Under the pieces are notes generated by a model, which saw only the letters and a program-made list of their open reading frames with translations, did not search any database and was not told the DNA's origin. Position numbers and translations under genes: made by a program. 64,000 nt of DNA from Psococerastis gibbosa (Eukaryota; Arthropoda; Insecta; Psocodea; Psocidae), in the NCBI GenBank assembly GCA_963971405.1, contig OZ020488.1, positions 8,435,261-8,499,260 on the forward strand, read 5' to 3'. The number at the start of each line of letters is the position of its first letter. Within the stretch, counting starts at the first letter, position 1. Shown in pieces: positions 11,561 through 22,096 of this stretch.

Positions 11561-12171
11561 AGGACATTAGTACTATAATACTACAATGGCATGGCATTGT
11601 CATGAAATTGACTGCAAACACAAATCCAAAAGTGGGGAAATGCCTCGAACCTTCCTCCCCCCAAAAGGGCTTCGAGGGCAAGAAAGGGGCAACAGAACAG
11701 GGTTTTGGAGGGTGGCCAGAGAAAAGGACAGCTGAGACAGGTCCTTTGCTTCTTTTCCTCTGAACCTTTTCGAGCCCTCTTCGACTCTCATCTTTCTCGG
11801 CGGTAAATTGAAAACTGTCTTCCCCTGGAATTTACTATCATTAGCAACCTATCTCTCTCGCACCCACTGCCCCCCCCCCTTACACCATCCGCCCCCCCCC
11901 CCCCCGCTATAACCTGAGTTGTTCCACTTTCTCTCTTAGTGTCATTTTCATCTGTACTAATTCGTCTGATATTTCAATGTCTTTCGCTTGTCTTCCACGC
12001 AAATTGCTTTCATTTCTTTTCCTCGTTTTTTGTTTTTCTCCTTTTAAGTGGTTCTATGTTATTATTATAATGATGGTAGGAATCGCTGCTGTATTTTCAT
12101 AAATCTTATTACTTTCACTGTAGTTTACGGTTGAATTAGTAAATAATAAATAAATAATGATTCCTTTTTTT
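11561..12171. other. No gene; C-rich runs
   Basis: It holds two poly-C runs (about 11868-11878 and 11893-11907). Nothing else was recognised. Confidence 0.5.
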
Positions 12172-12280
12172 TTTACTAAGCCAGCCTAGTGGAGTCAATG
12201 CAATTAAGCTATATCTTTCAATCAACGAGGAAGCCTCGAAATCGCCTGCTTTATATCTGAGGCATGGCATACGAAGCACG
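12172..12280 (-). repeat. Degenerate SINE T copy
   Basis: It begins with TTTTTTACTAAGCCAGCCTAG and continues with a CGCCTGCTTTATAT..GAGGCATGG block, matching the tail half of family T. The tRNA-like head is not recognisable. Confidence 0.55.
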
Positions 12281-12399
12281 ACCAGAAATTAAGCATTATG
12301 AGACTCAAACCAAACATGATTGGTGCGTAAGTCTGAGTCTGTATCACTTCTTGGCATGTCTAGAGTCCGGCATTGAAACGAACGAAGTATTGGTTGAAA

Positions 12400-13040
12400 G
12401 CTCACACACACAAAATCATGATTTTTCTGACACACGGCAAATCACAGTTGGGTACCGATTAAGCGTTGGATCTGCCAATCAGTATACCCAATGCCCATAC
12501 GCACTAGAAAACATTTACAATAATCATTTGACTTAGATTGGTGCAATTTTCCTGCTTTTCAACAAAACGAACAAAATCATGTTTTCCTGACAAGAGACAA
12601 ATTACAGTTGGGAACCGATTGAACGTTATATCTGCCAATCAGCACCCAATGGTAGTACAAAATAGAAAACATTTACAATAATTGTACGTCTCGATAGTTT
12701 TCCTACTTTTCAACAAATTGTTCAAAATCATGTTTTCCTGGCACGCGACAAATTACAGTTGGGAACCAATTGAACGTAGGATCTGCCAATCAGCACCCAA
12801 TGGTTGTACGCAATAGAAAACATTTATAATAATTGTATGACCTAGATTGGTGCGATTTTCCTGCTTTCCAACAAAACGAACAAAATCATGTTTTCCTGAC
12901 ACGTGACAAATTACAGGTGGGTACCGCTCGCATCGGCCAATCAGCTCCTAATGATCATGTGCACCAGAAAACATTCACAATAATTTTAATGTATGACCTG
13001 GATCGGGGAAAATTTCTACTTTCCAACAAAACATCTGTTA
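12400..13040. repeat. Tandem repeat array, unit 150-158 bp, about four units
   Basis: The marker GAAAACATTTACAATAAT recurs at 12507, 12665, 12815 and 12966, giving spacings of 158, 150 and 151 bp. Each unit also contains CAAAATCATGTTTTCCTGAC, ATTACAGTTGGGAACC and CTGCCAATCAGCACCCAA. Units differ by substitutions and small indels, so the array is not freshly amplified. ORFs through it are short. Confidence 0.9.
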
Positions 13041-13536
13041 TAAAAAGTTTTCTTCTGGCAGAACAGTTATGAATTTATTCAAAATTGTTTGAAATAACAC
13101 GAGTGACGTTACCATCATAAACCAGTGCTGTTGTTGGCGACAGGAAAACCAAAGTTGAGTCGACTCAAAAAACAAAAAGATGGAGAACAACAATGGAAAC
13201 AATTAAACGTTTCATATTTTCTACCAATTATGTTTCCACTGTATTAAAAGTTTTCCATTGTAGATTTTTCATTGTGCTAATAAGAAGGGAGTGAGGGGGG
13301 TACAATGACGGAAATTTTTTTTACAAGGGAACGACACGGTTCTTGAGCTTTTTCACAAAGCCTTTATTCATGATGAAATTAGCTCGTGTAATTTTATCCT
13401 CACGGAGCCTTGGTCATATCATTTAGGAGTTGACTTACATTTAAAGGCCTGTTGAGGGGTGGAAAGTACATTTTCCCCAGGAGCAAATGGCCATGAATTA
13501 GATAAAATCACGTAGTTCACAAGGGTAGCCAAATGC
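13041..13536. other. No recognised gene
   Basis: AT-rich spacer with nothing recognisable on either strand. Confidence 0.5.
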
Positions 13537-13800
13537 CAGGGGCGGATAATTGCGAGTGCAATGCTTGCAAATACTTATTTAAGATTAAAAAAAGAAAACA
13601 CGCATAATTTTATCTGGCATATTCTTTCTTCTTAAAAAGTAAACATTTGAATTCTAACGTGATAAGATTCTTAATTTTCTTAAACTGTGTTGATAACATC
13701 ACGCTCATACAATCATATTTCCTCGAGGCTTCATATAGATTTCAACGAGGCTCTAATAAATTCTTAGGATTTGTTGAGTGTAATGAGGCATTGCCCGCCT
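13537..13800. mobile_element. MITE family Q, right end lost
   Basis: It starts CAGGGGCGGATAATTGCGAG and contains the inner blocks TGCTTGCAAATA near the left and TTTGTTGAGTGTAATG near the right, as in 5578-5774. The right terminus stops at the GAA array beginning near 13801. Confidence 0.6.
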
Positions 13801-13880
13801 GAAGAAGAAGAAGAAGAAGAAGAAGAAGAAGAAGAAGGAGAAGAAGAAGAAGAAGAAGAAGAAGAAGAAGAAGAAAAAGA
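13801..13880. repeat. GAA microsatellite
   Basis: An almost pure (GAA)n tract of about 80 bp. It yields a glutamate-run reading frame that is not a gene. Confidence 0.95.
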
Positions 13881-14183
13881 AGAAGATATCCTGGAAACCA
13901 ACAGGAATATTGGAATCTGTCATTTTGACAATGCTAGAATTAATGGAAAAGGGGTATATAAGGCATTTTTAAGTGACTTACAAAATTTTGCCTAAATTAC
14001 GAGTATATCGAATATTTATTTTTGTCACTTGCACCCCTTGGCCTCTTGGCGCTTCAAATTTGATGTTTTACAGTCCAATGCCCCCCCCCCCTTGGTTCAC
14101 TCATAAGAAGATGGAGGAATGTTGCAGTAGTAATTAACTGAGGAGAAAACTGTTGGTCATGAGTCGGCTATATGCTGCGGACT

Positions 14184-14356
14184 TACTTACTTACTCCTTG
14201 GCTGGCGCTATGGGCCGTGAAGGGCCTTGGCCTGCTCTGCCAGATCGCGCCAGCCTGGGTGGTCCTGCGCGGTCCTTCGCCAGTCATCGACGCCAAGGGT
14301 CGCTAGACTTACCTCGACGTCGTCCAACCATCGCATCCGTGGTCGTCCCACTATAG
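14184..14356 (-). mobile_element. LINE-B 3' end
   Basis: Read on the minus strand, 14208-14350 encodes GRPRMRWLDDVEVSL, then DDWRRTAQDHPGWRDLAEQA and a stop. That is the usual last stretch of RTE/CR1-like LINE reverse transcriptases. Beyond the stop is a GGAGTAAGTAAGTAAG tail. Nothing upstream of GRPRMRW remains, so the copy is 5'-truncated. It lies only about 30 bp from the repeat S copy that carries LINE-A. Confidence 0.75.
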
Positions 14357-14423
14357 TAGGTACACAGTTATCCACTGCAGTTTTATTTTGAAGGACTTTT
14401 TATAGACCCAGATCTACTTATAG

Positions 14424-16742
14424 TTACTTCTTCTTACTTCTTCTTCTTACTTCAGCCAACGCCCGTCCTTGGCTGCTCAGCCATTTGACGCCGTGCCTCC
14501 CAGTACATCCGTGCCTTGAGATGTACGTCATTGTCGTCGATTCCATGTAGGGCAGGGCAGTGGGCCAGGTGGTCTGCCGTGCCTTCCTCCAGCGAGCATA
14601 GGGGGCACATTGGGCTGTCGACGACTCCGATTTTGTGCAGGTGATGTTGCAGAAAATCGTGCCCTGTGACCATCTTGAAGGTGGCCACCGCCACATCCCG
14701 GGGCAGGTTGTTGGGGATGGGTGTTGTAAGCAACGGTTCCCATCTTTTGCCAACTGCTGCTGCTTTCCAGGAGTCCGAGACTGCTTTCCTGATGCGGGAT
14801 GAGATAACATTGCTAATATTGCTGTAGGTGGTGGGTACTGACGGCTGGTTCATTGAGCACCCTTCCTTAGCTAAGGCATCAGCTTTCTCATTCCCTTCAA
14901 GGTCGCAGTGACCCGGTACCCATTGCAGACATAATTCAGTATTTTCCTCCAATCTACGGAGCCTGTCTTGACACTGTGTTATTAGGTAGTCTTCGTGTAG
15001 TACGTGGGAGCTTAGAGCTTGTAGAGCTGAGGTGGAATCGGATAGGAAGACTACCTTGCGGGCGACGTTTGATTGTATCAGGGCATTGGCTGCTTCACTT
15101 ATGGCCGCGACTTCTCCATCAAAGTTGTTTTTCATTCTGCCTACAGGGAAGGCCCCACTACCTTGTACTGAGAAGAAACCAGCACCCGCGCGATCGTCCT
15201 GGGCTGAGCCGTCCGTATATACGTGGAGCCATTCTGATGCAGGGTAGGATCTGGATATCATTTCGAGTGCTGCAGACTTCAGTTTGTGCGGTAGGTTGTC
15301 GGCCTTCGGGGTATCAATCCCAGGGATGCTGATGACGATCGGAAGCTCGTTAACGTCACGACAAAAACTGGGTTTTGAGAAGCACTGGCGTTCACTCGGC
15401 TCAATATTGTATTTTGCCAGGAGGGCTTCTGCGCGGCCTATTGGTGTAACTTGTGTTTTAAGTCTAAGAGAAGCTGGTTTGTAATGTCGCCAGAAGGTGT
15501 CCGTTGTTCTATGACTTCTTTCGTAGAATTTAAGCAGAGCTTTGTCCTGTCGGTATTCGAGGGGTTCGATCTGAGTTTGGCATTCAAGGGCCGCGATTGG
15601 TGTTGATTTGGCAGCACCGCAACATACCCTCAGGGCGTTGTTCTGACTGACATTAAGCTTGTTCTTTGCTGTTGTGCTTGCTGTGCTGTAAACTTCGCAT
15701 CCGTATTCAAGTAAGGGCCTAATATATGTTTTGTACGTAGTAGTCAGGACATCTTGTGTTGCTCCCCATCTTGATCCAGCAAGTCTTCTTAGGATGCACT
15801 GTCTCTTGTTAGCCTTTGTAGAGGCTCCTTCGACATGTTGGTTCCAGCTAAGTTTCCCGTCGAGTTGCATTCCGAGGTATTTCGTTATTGGTAGCATAGC
15901 CACTTCAGTTCTGTCATATTCGAGGCGCACTGCATGGTTTTTGGTTGAGGTTGTGAAAAGTTGGGCTGAGGTTTTTTCTCTACTCACGACCATATCATTG
16001 TTTGTACACCACTGTTTGAGCACTTTGAGAGCCGAATTAATGGCTTGTTCCATACCACTTATGTTGCTGCTTGTTGCCCAGATAGTGATGTCATCCGCGT
16101 AGCAGAGAACTTCAACTCCGGGAATGCGTTTTAGCTCGGATATCAGGTCATTAATCATAATATTAAACAGGGTGCAGCTCAATACCGCTCCTTGTGGGAG
16201 GCCCCTATTCTGTTGCCGGTATCTTGACGTTGCATTGCTATATTTGACCTTTACTTGCCTCTGGCTAATTAAGCTGTTCAACCACTGGAGCATGTTCCCA
16301 GTAACGCCGAGGTTGTTTAGTTTGTTCACAAGAATGTCTCTGCTGATAGTATCGTAGGCTCCTTGGAAATCTATGAAACATGCTAGCGTCGACATTTTCT
16401 TGTGGAACCCGTCTTTGATCTGTTGAGTGAGCTTAATAATTTGGGTTGTTGTTGACATATGTTTTCGGAAACCGGCTTGTTCGTTTTTGATGATGTTGTG
16501 CTTTTCAAGGAATACTTGCAGCCGGTGGTTGACCATCCTTTCTGTAAGCTTGCATAGTACTGATGTTAGGCTGATTGGTCTATAGTTCTTGACTTGACAT
16601 GGGTCTTTCCCTTTCTTGTGGATCGGGATTATTTCCGCTTTTCGCCATGTATCAGGTACCCCCATTTTCCAGGTTTTGTTTATTGCGTCGAGCAGGACTT
16701 TCGATGAGCTGTTCCCCAGGTGTTTAATTAGTTCGGGGAATA
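14424..16742 (-). mobile_element. LINE-A, 5'-truncated non-LTR retrotransposon (RT and RNase H)
   Basis: About 2.3 kb of a non-LTR retrotransposon lie between duplicated TTATAG hexamers (14418-14423 and 16743-16748). The 3' end carries a GAAGTAAGAAGAAG-type simple tail after the stop codon. The 5' end is truncated within the RT domain, so there is no endonuclease and no ORF1. The RT plus RNase H plus C-terminal CCHC order places it in the I-like group of non-LTR elements (I, R1, LOA and relatives); the exact clade is not assigned. A second fragment of the family is at 6615-6812. Confidence 0.9.
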
Positions 16743-16824
16743 TTATAGTGGTCCAATGGTCTCTTGTCCAATGCCAATGGACGCGTGGAATTCGGATATT
16801 ATTTATATTTGTATTTTGGGCCAT
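14452..16824 (-). CDS. Reverse transcriptase/RNase H ORF (chimeric start)
   Basis: This 790-codon ORF has no internal stop or frameshift. Residues 1 to about 28 are translated from the neighbouring repeat S, and the retroelement begins near residue 29. RT motifs: IDFQGAYD (151-158), GLPQGAVLS (208-216) and CYADD (241-245, the catalytic YADD box). RNase H occupies about 533-655, with YTDGS (536-540), a glutamate in the AAISEA segment, LSDS (594-597), VPGH (636-639) and NEKADA (645-650), so the catalytic acid set looks intact. A CCHC knuckle follows: C740, C743, H752, C756. In the cell such a protein copies its own RNA at a nicked target. This copy lacks the endonuclease and the RT N-terminus, so autonomous activity is not expected. 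The unbroken frame suggests a young insertion. Confidence 0.9.
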   Translation of the reverse strand: MAQNTNINNIRIPRVHWHWTRDHWTTIIFPELIKHLGNSSSKVLLDAINKTWKMGVPDTWRKAEIIPIHKKGKDPCQVKNYRPISLTSVLCKLTERMVNHRLQVFLEKHNIIKNEQAGFRKHMSTTTQIIKLTQQIKDGFHKKMSTLACFIDFQGAYDTISRDILVNKLNNLGVTGNMLQWLNSLISQRQVKVKYSNATSRYRQQNRGLPQGAVLSCTLFNIMINDLISELKRIPGVEVLCYADDITIWATSSNISGMEQAINSALKVLKQWCTNNDMVVSREKTSAQLFTTSTKNHAVRLEYDRTEVAMLPITKYLGMQLDGKLSWNQHVEGASTKANKRQCILRRLAGSRWGATQDVLTTTYKTYIRPLLEYGCEVYSTASTTAKNKLNVSQNNALRVCCGAAKSTPIAALECQTQIEPLEYRQDKALLKFYERSHRTTDTFWRHYKPASLRLKTQVTPIGRAEALLAKYNIEPSERQCFSKPSFCRDVNELPIVISIPGIDTPKADNLPHKLKSAALEMISRSYPASEWLHVYTDGSAQDDRAGAGFFSVQGSGAFPVGRMKNNFDGEVAAISEAANALIQSNVARKVVFLSDSTSALQALSSHVLHEDYLITQCQDRLRRLEENTELCLQWVPGHCDLEGNEKADALAKEGCSMNQPSVPTTYSNISNVISSRIRKAVSDSWKAAAVGKRWEPLLTTPIPNNLPRDVAVATFKMVTGHDFLQHHLHKIGVVDSPMCPLCSLEEGTADHLAHCPALHGIDDNDVHLKARMYWEARRQMAEQPRTGVG

Positions 16825-16947
16825 ATAGGTACGTTTTCGATGTCAGCCTACACTGGCTACAAGCGATAATGGAAAAGCTGAGACGAGCTTACCAGTGACG
16901 CAATGAAACAAGCGAAAGCATGACTTAACCAAGTACAGATACGAGTC

Positions 16948-17535
16948 TACAGGTATCCAAAAATAAATAACTTTCAAGCTAAATTCAGTAAGCAAGACCG
17001 CGATTGGACATACAATTCCAGCTTTAAGCTATAATTTGAGCTTGAAAGACGTAAAAAGAGCAAAGTGTCTTTTTTGAATTTAGTCGGAGTGACACTCGAG
17101 GCAGCGGACCCTGCTGGAATGGGGAAACTTCGTCATTTTTTTAATATTCAATGCAAGCACGAGTCGTAATAAATAATTTTTCAGTCTCGTTCATTATGGT
17201 TAGCGTTGACTTGGGAAGTAGATTTCGTGAGCTGGTGACAAATGAACATACCTAGTCAATATCTTGGCCTCTTCATTGGTTCATTCATAACTTACTTCAT
17301 TCATAACTAATTTGATTCATTTCTCAATGCATTTATAATTTTATTCATTCGAATATTTAATTTAAAAAAATATATTCAAAATAACTTTATTTCAAAGGAA
17401 ACTTTTCAGGGTAATTGAGGCTAGTTCCCACCATCGCTTGAAAAGTATAGGTAAGCATTATCTGAACCAATCACATGGCTGTACCGTGTCGTATTCCATA
17501 ACGGGTTTTTTCAACCGATGATGGATAGCTGTGGA
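16948..17535. other. No recognised gene
   Basis: AT-rich sequence with a short ATTCATT-rich patch near 17270-17350. No family was recognised. Confidence 0.5.
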
Positions 17536-18500
17536 TTCTTCTTTCTTCTGAGGTCACAATCTCAACGATTGATTGGCAGCAACTCCCTGCATATCTTCCT
17601 CCAGCTTTCTCAGTCCTGCACCTTCCCTTTCAGTTCTTAGCACGTTCGAGCACCTGTATTCTCCTTCAGTTAATCCATGAATTTCTTCTTCAGCCTCCCT
17701 CTTTTTTTTCCAACCCCACTGTGCCTTCAATGGTGTTGTATACTAGATTTTAGTGTCTTAATAAATGTCCTACCCACTTCGCTCTTCTAAATTTTATATG
17801 AGTAGCTGTCTATCTTCTTCAATAGCGTCTGGCACTCTTTGATTTGTCACGTGGTCTCTCAGCTGATCCGCAGCGGCCTTCGGCCGCCCGATCATGGCGA
17901 TTTTAATACCTGGGTTAATATAATACCATGTCACGTGATGGTATTAGTTCAATTGTTTAAAATAAATTAACAGTAAATTTCAGAATTTTTTTAAATTGTG
18001 ATGTTGGCAATACTGACGAACTGAACTGACGCGACGCTGTCGTAGCAGATGTCAATATAAATAGCAAAATGTTAACATATCGTCCTAAAAATAAACATTA
18101 AATTGAACAAGCTTTAATTTTGAAATTTATAATATATATTATAAATATATAACAATTATAAATAATTTGTCTAAATCTAAGGCAGAAAAAATTAAGAAAC
18201 TCACCAAAAATATTGCCGAAGATCATTCAATTGTTTAAATAGGCCTAGACACAATTAGAATTTTCCGCGCTTAGCACTCTTGCGACGATTGCCAACTTCA
18301 AAACTTTAAAAAATCTGAAATTTATTCTTCATTTATTTTAAACAATTGAATTAAGACCATCACGTGACATGGTATTATATTAACCCCGGTATTACAATCG
18401 CCATGACCGGGCTGCTGTAGCACCAAATTTGTAACGCTTCAAGGCTCTTCAGTTCCTTATCTGCTATAGTCCAGGTTTCACATCCGTATCATAAAACTCA
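17536..18500 (-). pseudogene. LINE-C fragment split by a MITE
   Basis: The lower part (17536-17870) aligns with the 9646-9975 fragment and its 3' end TTGTGACCTCAGAAGAAAG. The upper part (18417-18500) encodes YGCETWTIADKELKSLEAL, the segment normally just upstream of ISWRDH in these LINEs. Between them lies the family P MITE. The frame is damaged by a stop before YGCE and several indels. This is a retroelement relic. Confidence 0.8.
17871..18416. mobile_element. Foldback MITE, family P, best copy
   Basis: A 546-bp element with inverted arms of about 120-130 bp. The left arm runs GCCCGATCATGGCGATTTTA, then ACCATGTCACGTGATGGTAT, then AATTGTTTAAAATAAAT. The right arm is the near-complement and ends CCATGACCGGGCTGCTG. 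The left tip carries an extra CAGCGGCCTTCGG. No transposase. It interrupts a LINE-C reading frame. The TSD is ambiguous because the ends are CAGC/GCTG palindromic. Confidence 0.85.
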
Positions 18501-18721
18501 GTTTTTAGGGACTGCTTACTGATGCATAGTCTTATTTTGACAGAGTCCAGCTATGGATTACAAGAGCAAAACGCCAGCAAATATGGGGGTCCTAAAACAA
18601 CTTTCGTATTTTATTCCAAATTTTGCGTAGACTACTTCTGTGAAGAGAGCCGGCCGCCATACCAAGTTGAATCTAGCGGACCAGAGCAGGTTCAAAGCTG
18701 CAGATAAATTGGTCGTGTGCA

Positions 18722-18885
18722 CAGTGCCGGTAGGGAAACATGGTAGGACTTGTCCTGGTCACCTCCGAACTAATCGTGTGACTTGACTGTGTTTCCCAAG
18801 TGGTTCGGAATCCACTATAATCAGGAGGTCCACTGTCCTATGGGCCCACACCGTGGCCTGGGACTGTGTCAAACCATACTACTAC
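18722..18885 (-). repeat. Interspersed repeat D
   Basis: It shares with 2046-2182 the full block from GACTTGTCCTGGTCACCTCC to GGCCTGGGACTGTGTC, in opposite orientation, and ends in an ACTACTACTA run. Confidence 0.75.
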
Positions 18886-19469
18886 TACTACTTCTGTGAA
18901 TAGCATTTTTATTGCACAGTTTGTATATTACATTGTACCCATACAGTACACATTTAAAACCCACATTCAGCGCATCACTAATGCTTAGTACATGTGTTAA
19001 AAGTGAAAAGACGGATTACAATACGAAAGACCGCAAAAAAATGGTGTAGTACAGAATGCTGTATGCTACAGAAAAAATACTAATCCTTCACTGTAAAAAT
19101 AGCACACAAAGAGAAATTAATATAAAGCGTGAACACTTTCCAACAGATTAAAACAACAAAATGCTTTTATATGGAAACTTACAAACAAAATGGTGCTGTC
19201 AGTTTTCATGCAGGAAATAGCAGCATGTTATCACCGTTACCTAACCTTTGCAAAATAATGACCTGCGTCAACACTATAACTCAAAAGCCCGTAACCCTTA
19301 GTCGAGAGGATTTGTAGTGCTTTCAGCATTTCAAAAATGCATTTTTTGAGAAACACTGAATTCATGTTTCAACTTGCTATCATACAACAACAATTAGAGT
19401 AACAGAGTACCTGATTAACTTTGTCGTCAATGGCCTTACCATGTTGAATCCATGAGAGCAAAGCATGTT

Positions 19470-19800
19470 TCAAAATTGCGGCAAACATGGTAGTGTGCAC
19501 AGCGTAGGCAGGGGAACGTGGTGGGACATGATAACGCTGAGACTATACCAGTCAGTCTACGTGCGTGTCGAGTCCTGGTCACCTCTGATTTAATCGTGTG
19601 ACTTTACCATGTTCCCACAGTTGTTCGGAATCCACCATATTCAGGAGGTCCACCCTGTCAGTCAACTCCCCTTACCCCCGAGGTGAAAGAGTCTGCCTTT
19701 AGGGTGCCTCAAGTTAACAAACAGACCCACTCCCCCGCCAGGCTGACAGGGTTGCTTAAAGCAGAAACGCTGAAATCAGGCGTTGGAAACAACAACAACT
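19470..19800 (-). repeat. Interspersed repeat D, uninterrupted copy
   Basis: It contains the D core plus flanks found only here and at 27815-28275: CATGTTTCAAAATTGCGGCA and GTGTGCACAGCGTAGGCAG on one side, GTCAGTCAACTCCCCTTACC on the other. The octamer ACTATACC (19542-19549) is the unoccupied target of the MITE present in the 27815-28275 copy. Confidence 0.8.
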
Positions 19801-19875
19801 TTGTTGAAAGCCTTATCCAGGCTGAGGAATTAGAGAAAGGATGACATGGAGAAACGGTACGTTTATTTATTTATT

Positions 19876-19957
19876 GGCCAAAAACACAATACCAATTATG
19901 TCCGAAAATCCATCGGGTTGCTGGCGTTGGGTAGACCATAAAAAGTCCTTCAAATAA
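19876..19957 (-). repeat. Repeat S fragment
   Basis: GGCCAAAAACACAATACC, ATGTCCGAAAATCCATCGGG and GACCATAAAAAGTCCTTCAA match the family S consensus, with an internal deletion. Confidence 0.65.
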
Positions 19958-20240
19958 TATTATTAACGCTGTTCAAACCTTAAAATCATTTCCTCACATG
20001 ATGTTTCTGCAGGCCTGTACGGACTCTGCCGGCGAAGGGGGGTTCAAAGGGGGATGGGCTAATTTATCTTAGTCACCTGCTGACACGTTCGTCCTGAGGG
20101 ACGAGATTTCCAGCACAGGAGCGGTGCTGCTCAAGCACTGCTGTCATCTGTAAGCGAAATACAATGAGTTTCCCTCACGTCACATCCTGTTGCTTTTATA
20201 AGGGACACGTTATGAGTGTATAGCTGGATTTAAGGTTTTG

Positions 20241-20325
20241 CAACCAACTAATTTACGACTATTCCAGTATACTTATTCTTCTTTAAATGCCTGTTCCATT
20301 GGAGATTGGCGATCATCATGGCAAT
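20241..20325 (-). repeat. LINE 3'-tail-like repeat
   Basis: TTCTTTAAATGCCT followed by TCCATTGGAGATTGGCGATC is shared with 24462-24536 and, less well, 10109-10152. On the minus strand this reads as a GAAGAA-rich 3' end, as in LINE tails. Assignment is tentative. Confidence 0.45.
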
Positions 20326-20384
20326 TTGGACTCATGTTTCGCATATTTGGAACAATGACAATAACAATGGCAAAGACAATATTG

Positions 20385-21180
20385 CGTCCGATTCCGATAA
20401 AAACTTTGCGTAGCAAAATAAATCGATAGTGGAGTCCAATTCCGATAAATACGTGTACGTATCAGAACAAGACGGACAGTGTTGACTCCGATTCCAATAA
20501 ATACATGTACGCAACAGAAAAATGGATAGTGTACCATGGAAAGGGGTTTTATTGGTTGGAGTAAGAGACTCCCGGATGGTATAAGCTATAGCAGACGGAG
20601 TTATTAATACATGTACGTTACAGAAAAAACTGAGAGTGGAGTCCGATTCCGATAAATACGTGTACGTATCAGAACAAGACGGACAGTGTCGACTCCGATT
20701 CCAGTAAATACATGTACGCAACAGAAAAACGGATAGTGTACCATGGAAAGAGGTTTTATTGGTTGGAATAAGAGACTCCCGGATGATCTAAGTTTTAAAA
20801 TACGTAATTTCTAAATAAAGTATGTGGCAGAAATCACGGATTTCCTTCTTCTGAGGTCACAATCTCAACGATTGGTTGGTTGGCAGCTACTACCTGCATA
20901 TCATTCTCCAGTTTTCTTAGTCCAGCGCCTTCCTCTTCAGCTCTTGGTACATTCGAGCTCCGGCGTCCTCCTTCAGTTGATCCAAGAATTAATAACGGAT
21001 AGTGGATTCCAATTCCGATAAGGACATGTACATAGCAGAACATCTGAATACGTACACAACAGAAAAACTGATAGTGGAGTCCGTTTATGTTAAATACAAG
21101 TAGGCCGACGTAGAAGAGAAAACGGGTAGTGTGAAGTCCGATTCCAATAAATACAAGTACCTAGCAGAGTGAATGCATTT
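20385..21180. repeat. Minisatellite-like array (GATAGTGGAGTCCGATTCCGATAAATAC-type unit)
   Basis: Units carrying GATAGTGGAGTCC, GATTCCGATAAATAC and (A/G)TGTACG(T/C)A(T/A)CAGAA repeat across the region at about 50-66 bp. A higher-order unit ending CCATGGAAAG(G/A)GGTTTTATTGG occurs twice, near 20535 and 20740. The array is interrupted by LINE-C at 20842-20994 and resumes to about 21180. Confidence 0.85.
20842..20994 (-). mobile_element. LINE-C 3' fragment inside the minisatellite
   Basis: The minus strand encodes LDQLKEDAGARMYQELKRKA and ends with the LINE-C 3' sequence CAATCGTTGAGATTGTGACC. ACGGAT at 20836-20841 and 20995-21000 flanks it directly. The hexamer is part of the minisatellite unit, so the insertion post-dates the array. 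Confidence 0.8.
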
Positions 21181-21888
21181 ACAAATGTAATGAGCCACTC
21201 TCGTCACGCAACCGTAACGTATACATAGCATCATTAACTTAGCAATCTTTTATAGTTAAATATGGCACCTTTTATGGTTATTTGCTGGTAGGAAAATGAC
21301 AGTTATATTGATATCATAAACGGTATAAAGGGTAACCTGTTCCAAAGTATTAACTACGCACGTTATTACGGGTAATTTCGACAAAGACGGCAGTTAGTGT
21401 GTTAAAAGCCCCACAATCCCACAATATAGTGTATACTGCTGTAATAAGTCGGTTTTAATGGTCGTTGAATAGGGCAGCGATTATAGTGCTTTTACTAAAT
21501 TATTCATTCTTTCATTCATCGCTGACAATTTTTCATTTCTTTATTTTTTAGCAGCTGACGTAGATGAGATGTTGCGAAGTTTAAGAGCTCAGTTTTCACT
21601 CGAAGACTATAGTTAATCGTTAAAATGTTATGTATAAATTAGTTTGTAAAGGAAAATAGGCTACCTGGCATAGAAGAGCATTTCGGGGCTAAAACTCGCC
21701 TAATAAATAGACTTTTCATTCATTCATATATAGTTGATTCAAGTCCCGCACACTAAATGAATTCTAAGCAGGGTTGAGTTGGCTCTAAGGGTAGGAGGAC
21801 TAATCCCCCTACACTCTCCTTCAAAAATCATAATGGCGCCCTTCATGGGACAGTCAGTTTATTATTATTATTTATTTATTATTATTCT

Positions 21889-21936
<48 letters not shown>

Positions 21937-22096
21937 ATTTAAAAAATCCCTTTTGGCTCTGGCCGATCAGGTGTAGGAAGAGTCCATGCAAGCGCAGACC
22001 CCGCTAGATACTTACTCCAAAATTCTGCTCCAGCACTATAGTTTTTACCACGTTAACGGTTATTGTTGAGACCCCTAAAATTAAGGCATATTAAGA
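21181..22096. other. No gene; TTA microsatellite
   Basis: It contains an imperfect TTATTA/TTTATT tract at about 21858-21942. Near 21970-22010 a GATCAGGTGTAGG(A/G)AGA, TCCATGCAAGC block recurs at about 6047-6090. No coding signature. Confidence 0.5.

Larger units (their letters stand above)
14384..16947 (+). repeat. Repeat S copy split by LINE-A
   Basis: The left piece (14384-14423) reads AAGGACTTTTTATAGACCCA and ends CTACTTATAG. The right piece (16743-16947) resumes with TTATAGTGG, then CTTGTCCAATGCCAATGG, and runs to GACTTAACCAAGTACAGATA. The pieces are adjacent in uninterrupted copies such as 60557-60794, so LINE-A was inserted into this repeat. Confidence 0.85.

Noticed and set aside
12400-13040. 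CRISPR-like array
   Set aside because: Units are whole 150-158 bp tandem repeats without spacers, in a eukaryotic genome.
12400-13040. Hammerhead ribozyme in the satellite
   Set aside because: No CTGATGA core with matching GAAA segment was found in the units.
14424-14810. ORFs on both strands across the LINE-A region, including a 128-codon minus frame and several 66-123-codon plus frames
   Set aside because: They are out-of-frame shadows of the RT/RNase H ORF and have no domain of their own.
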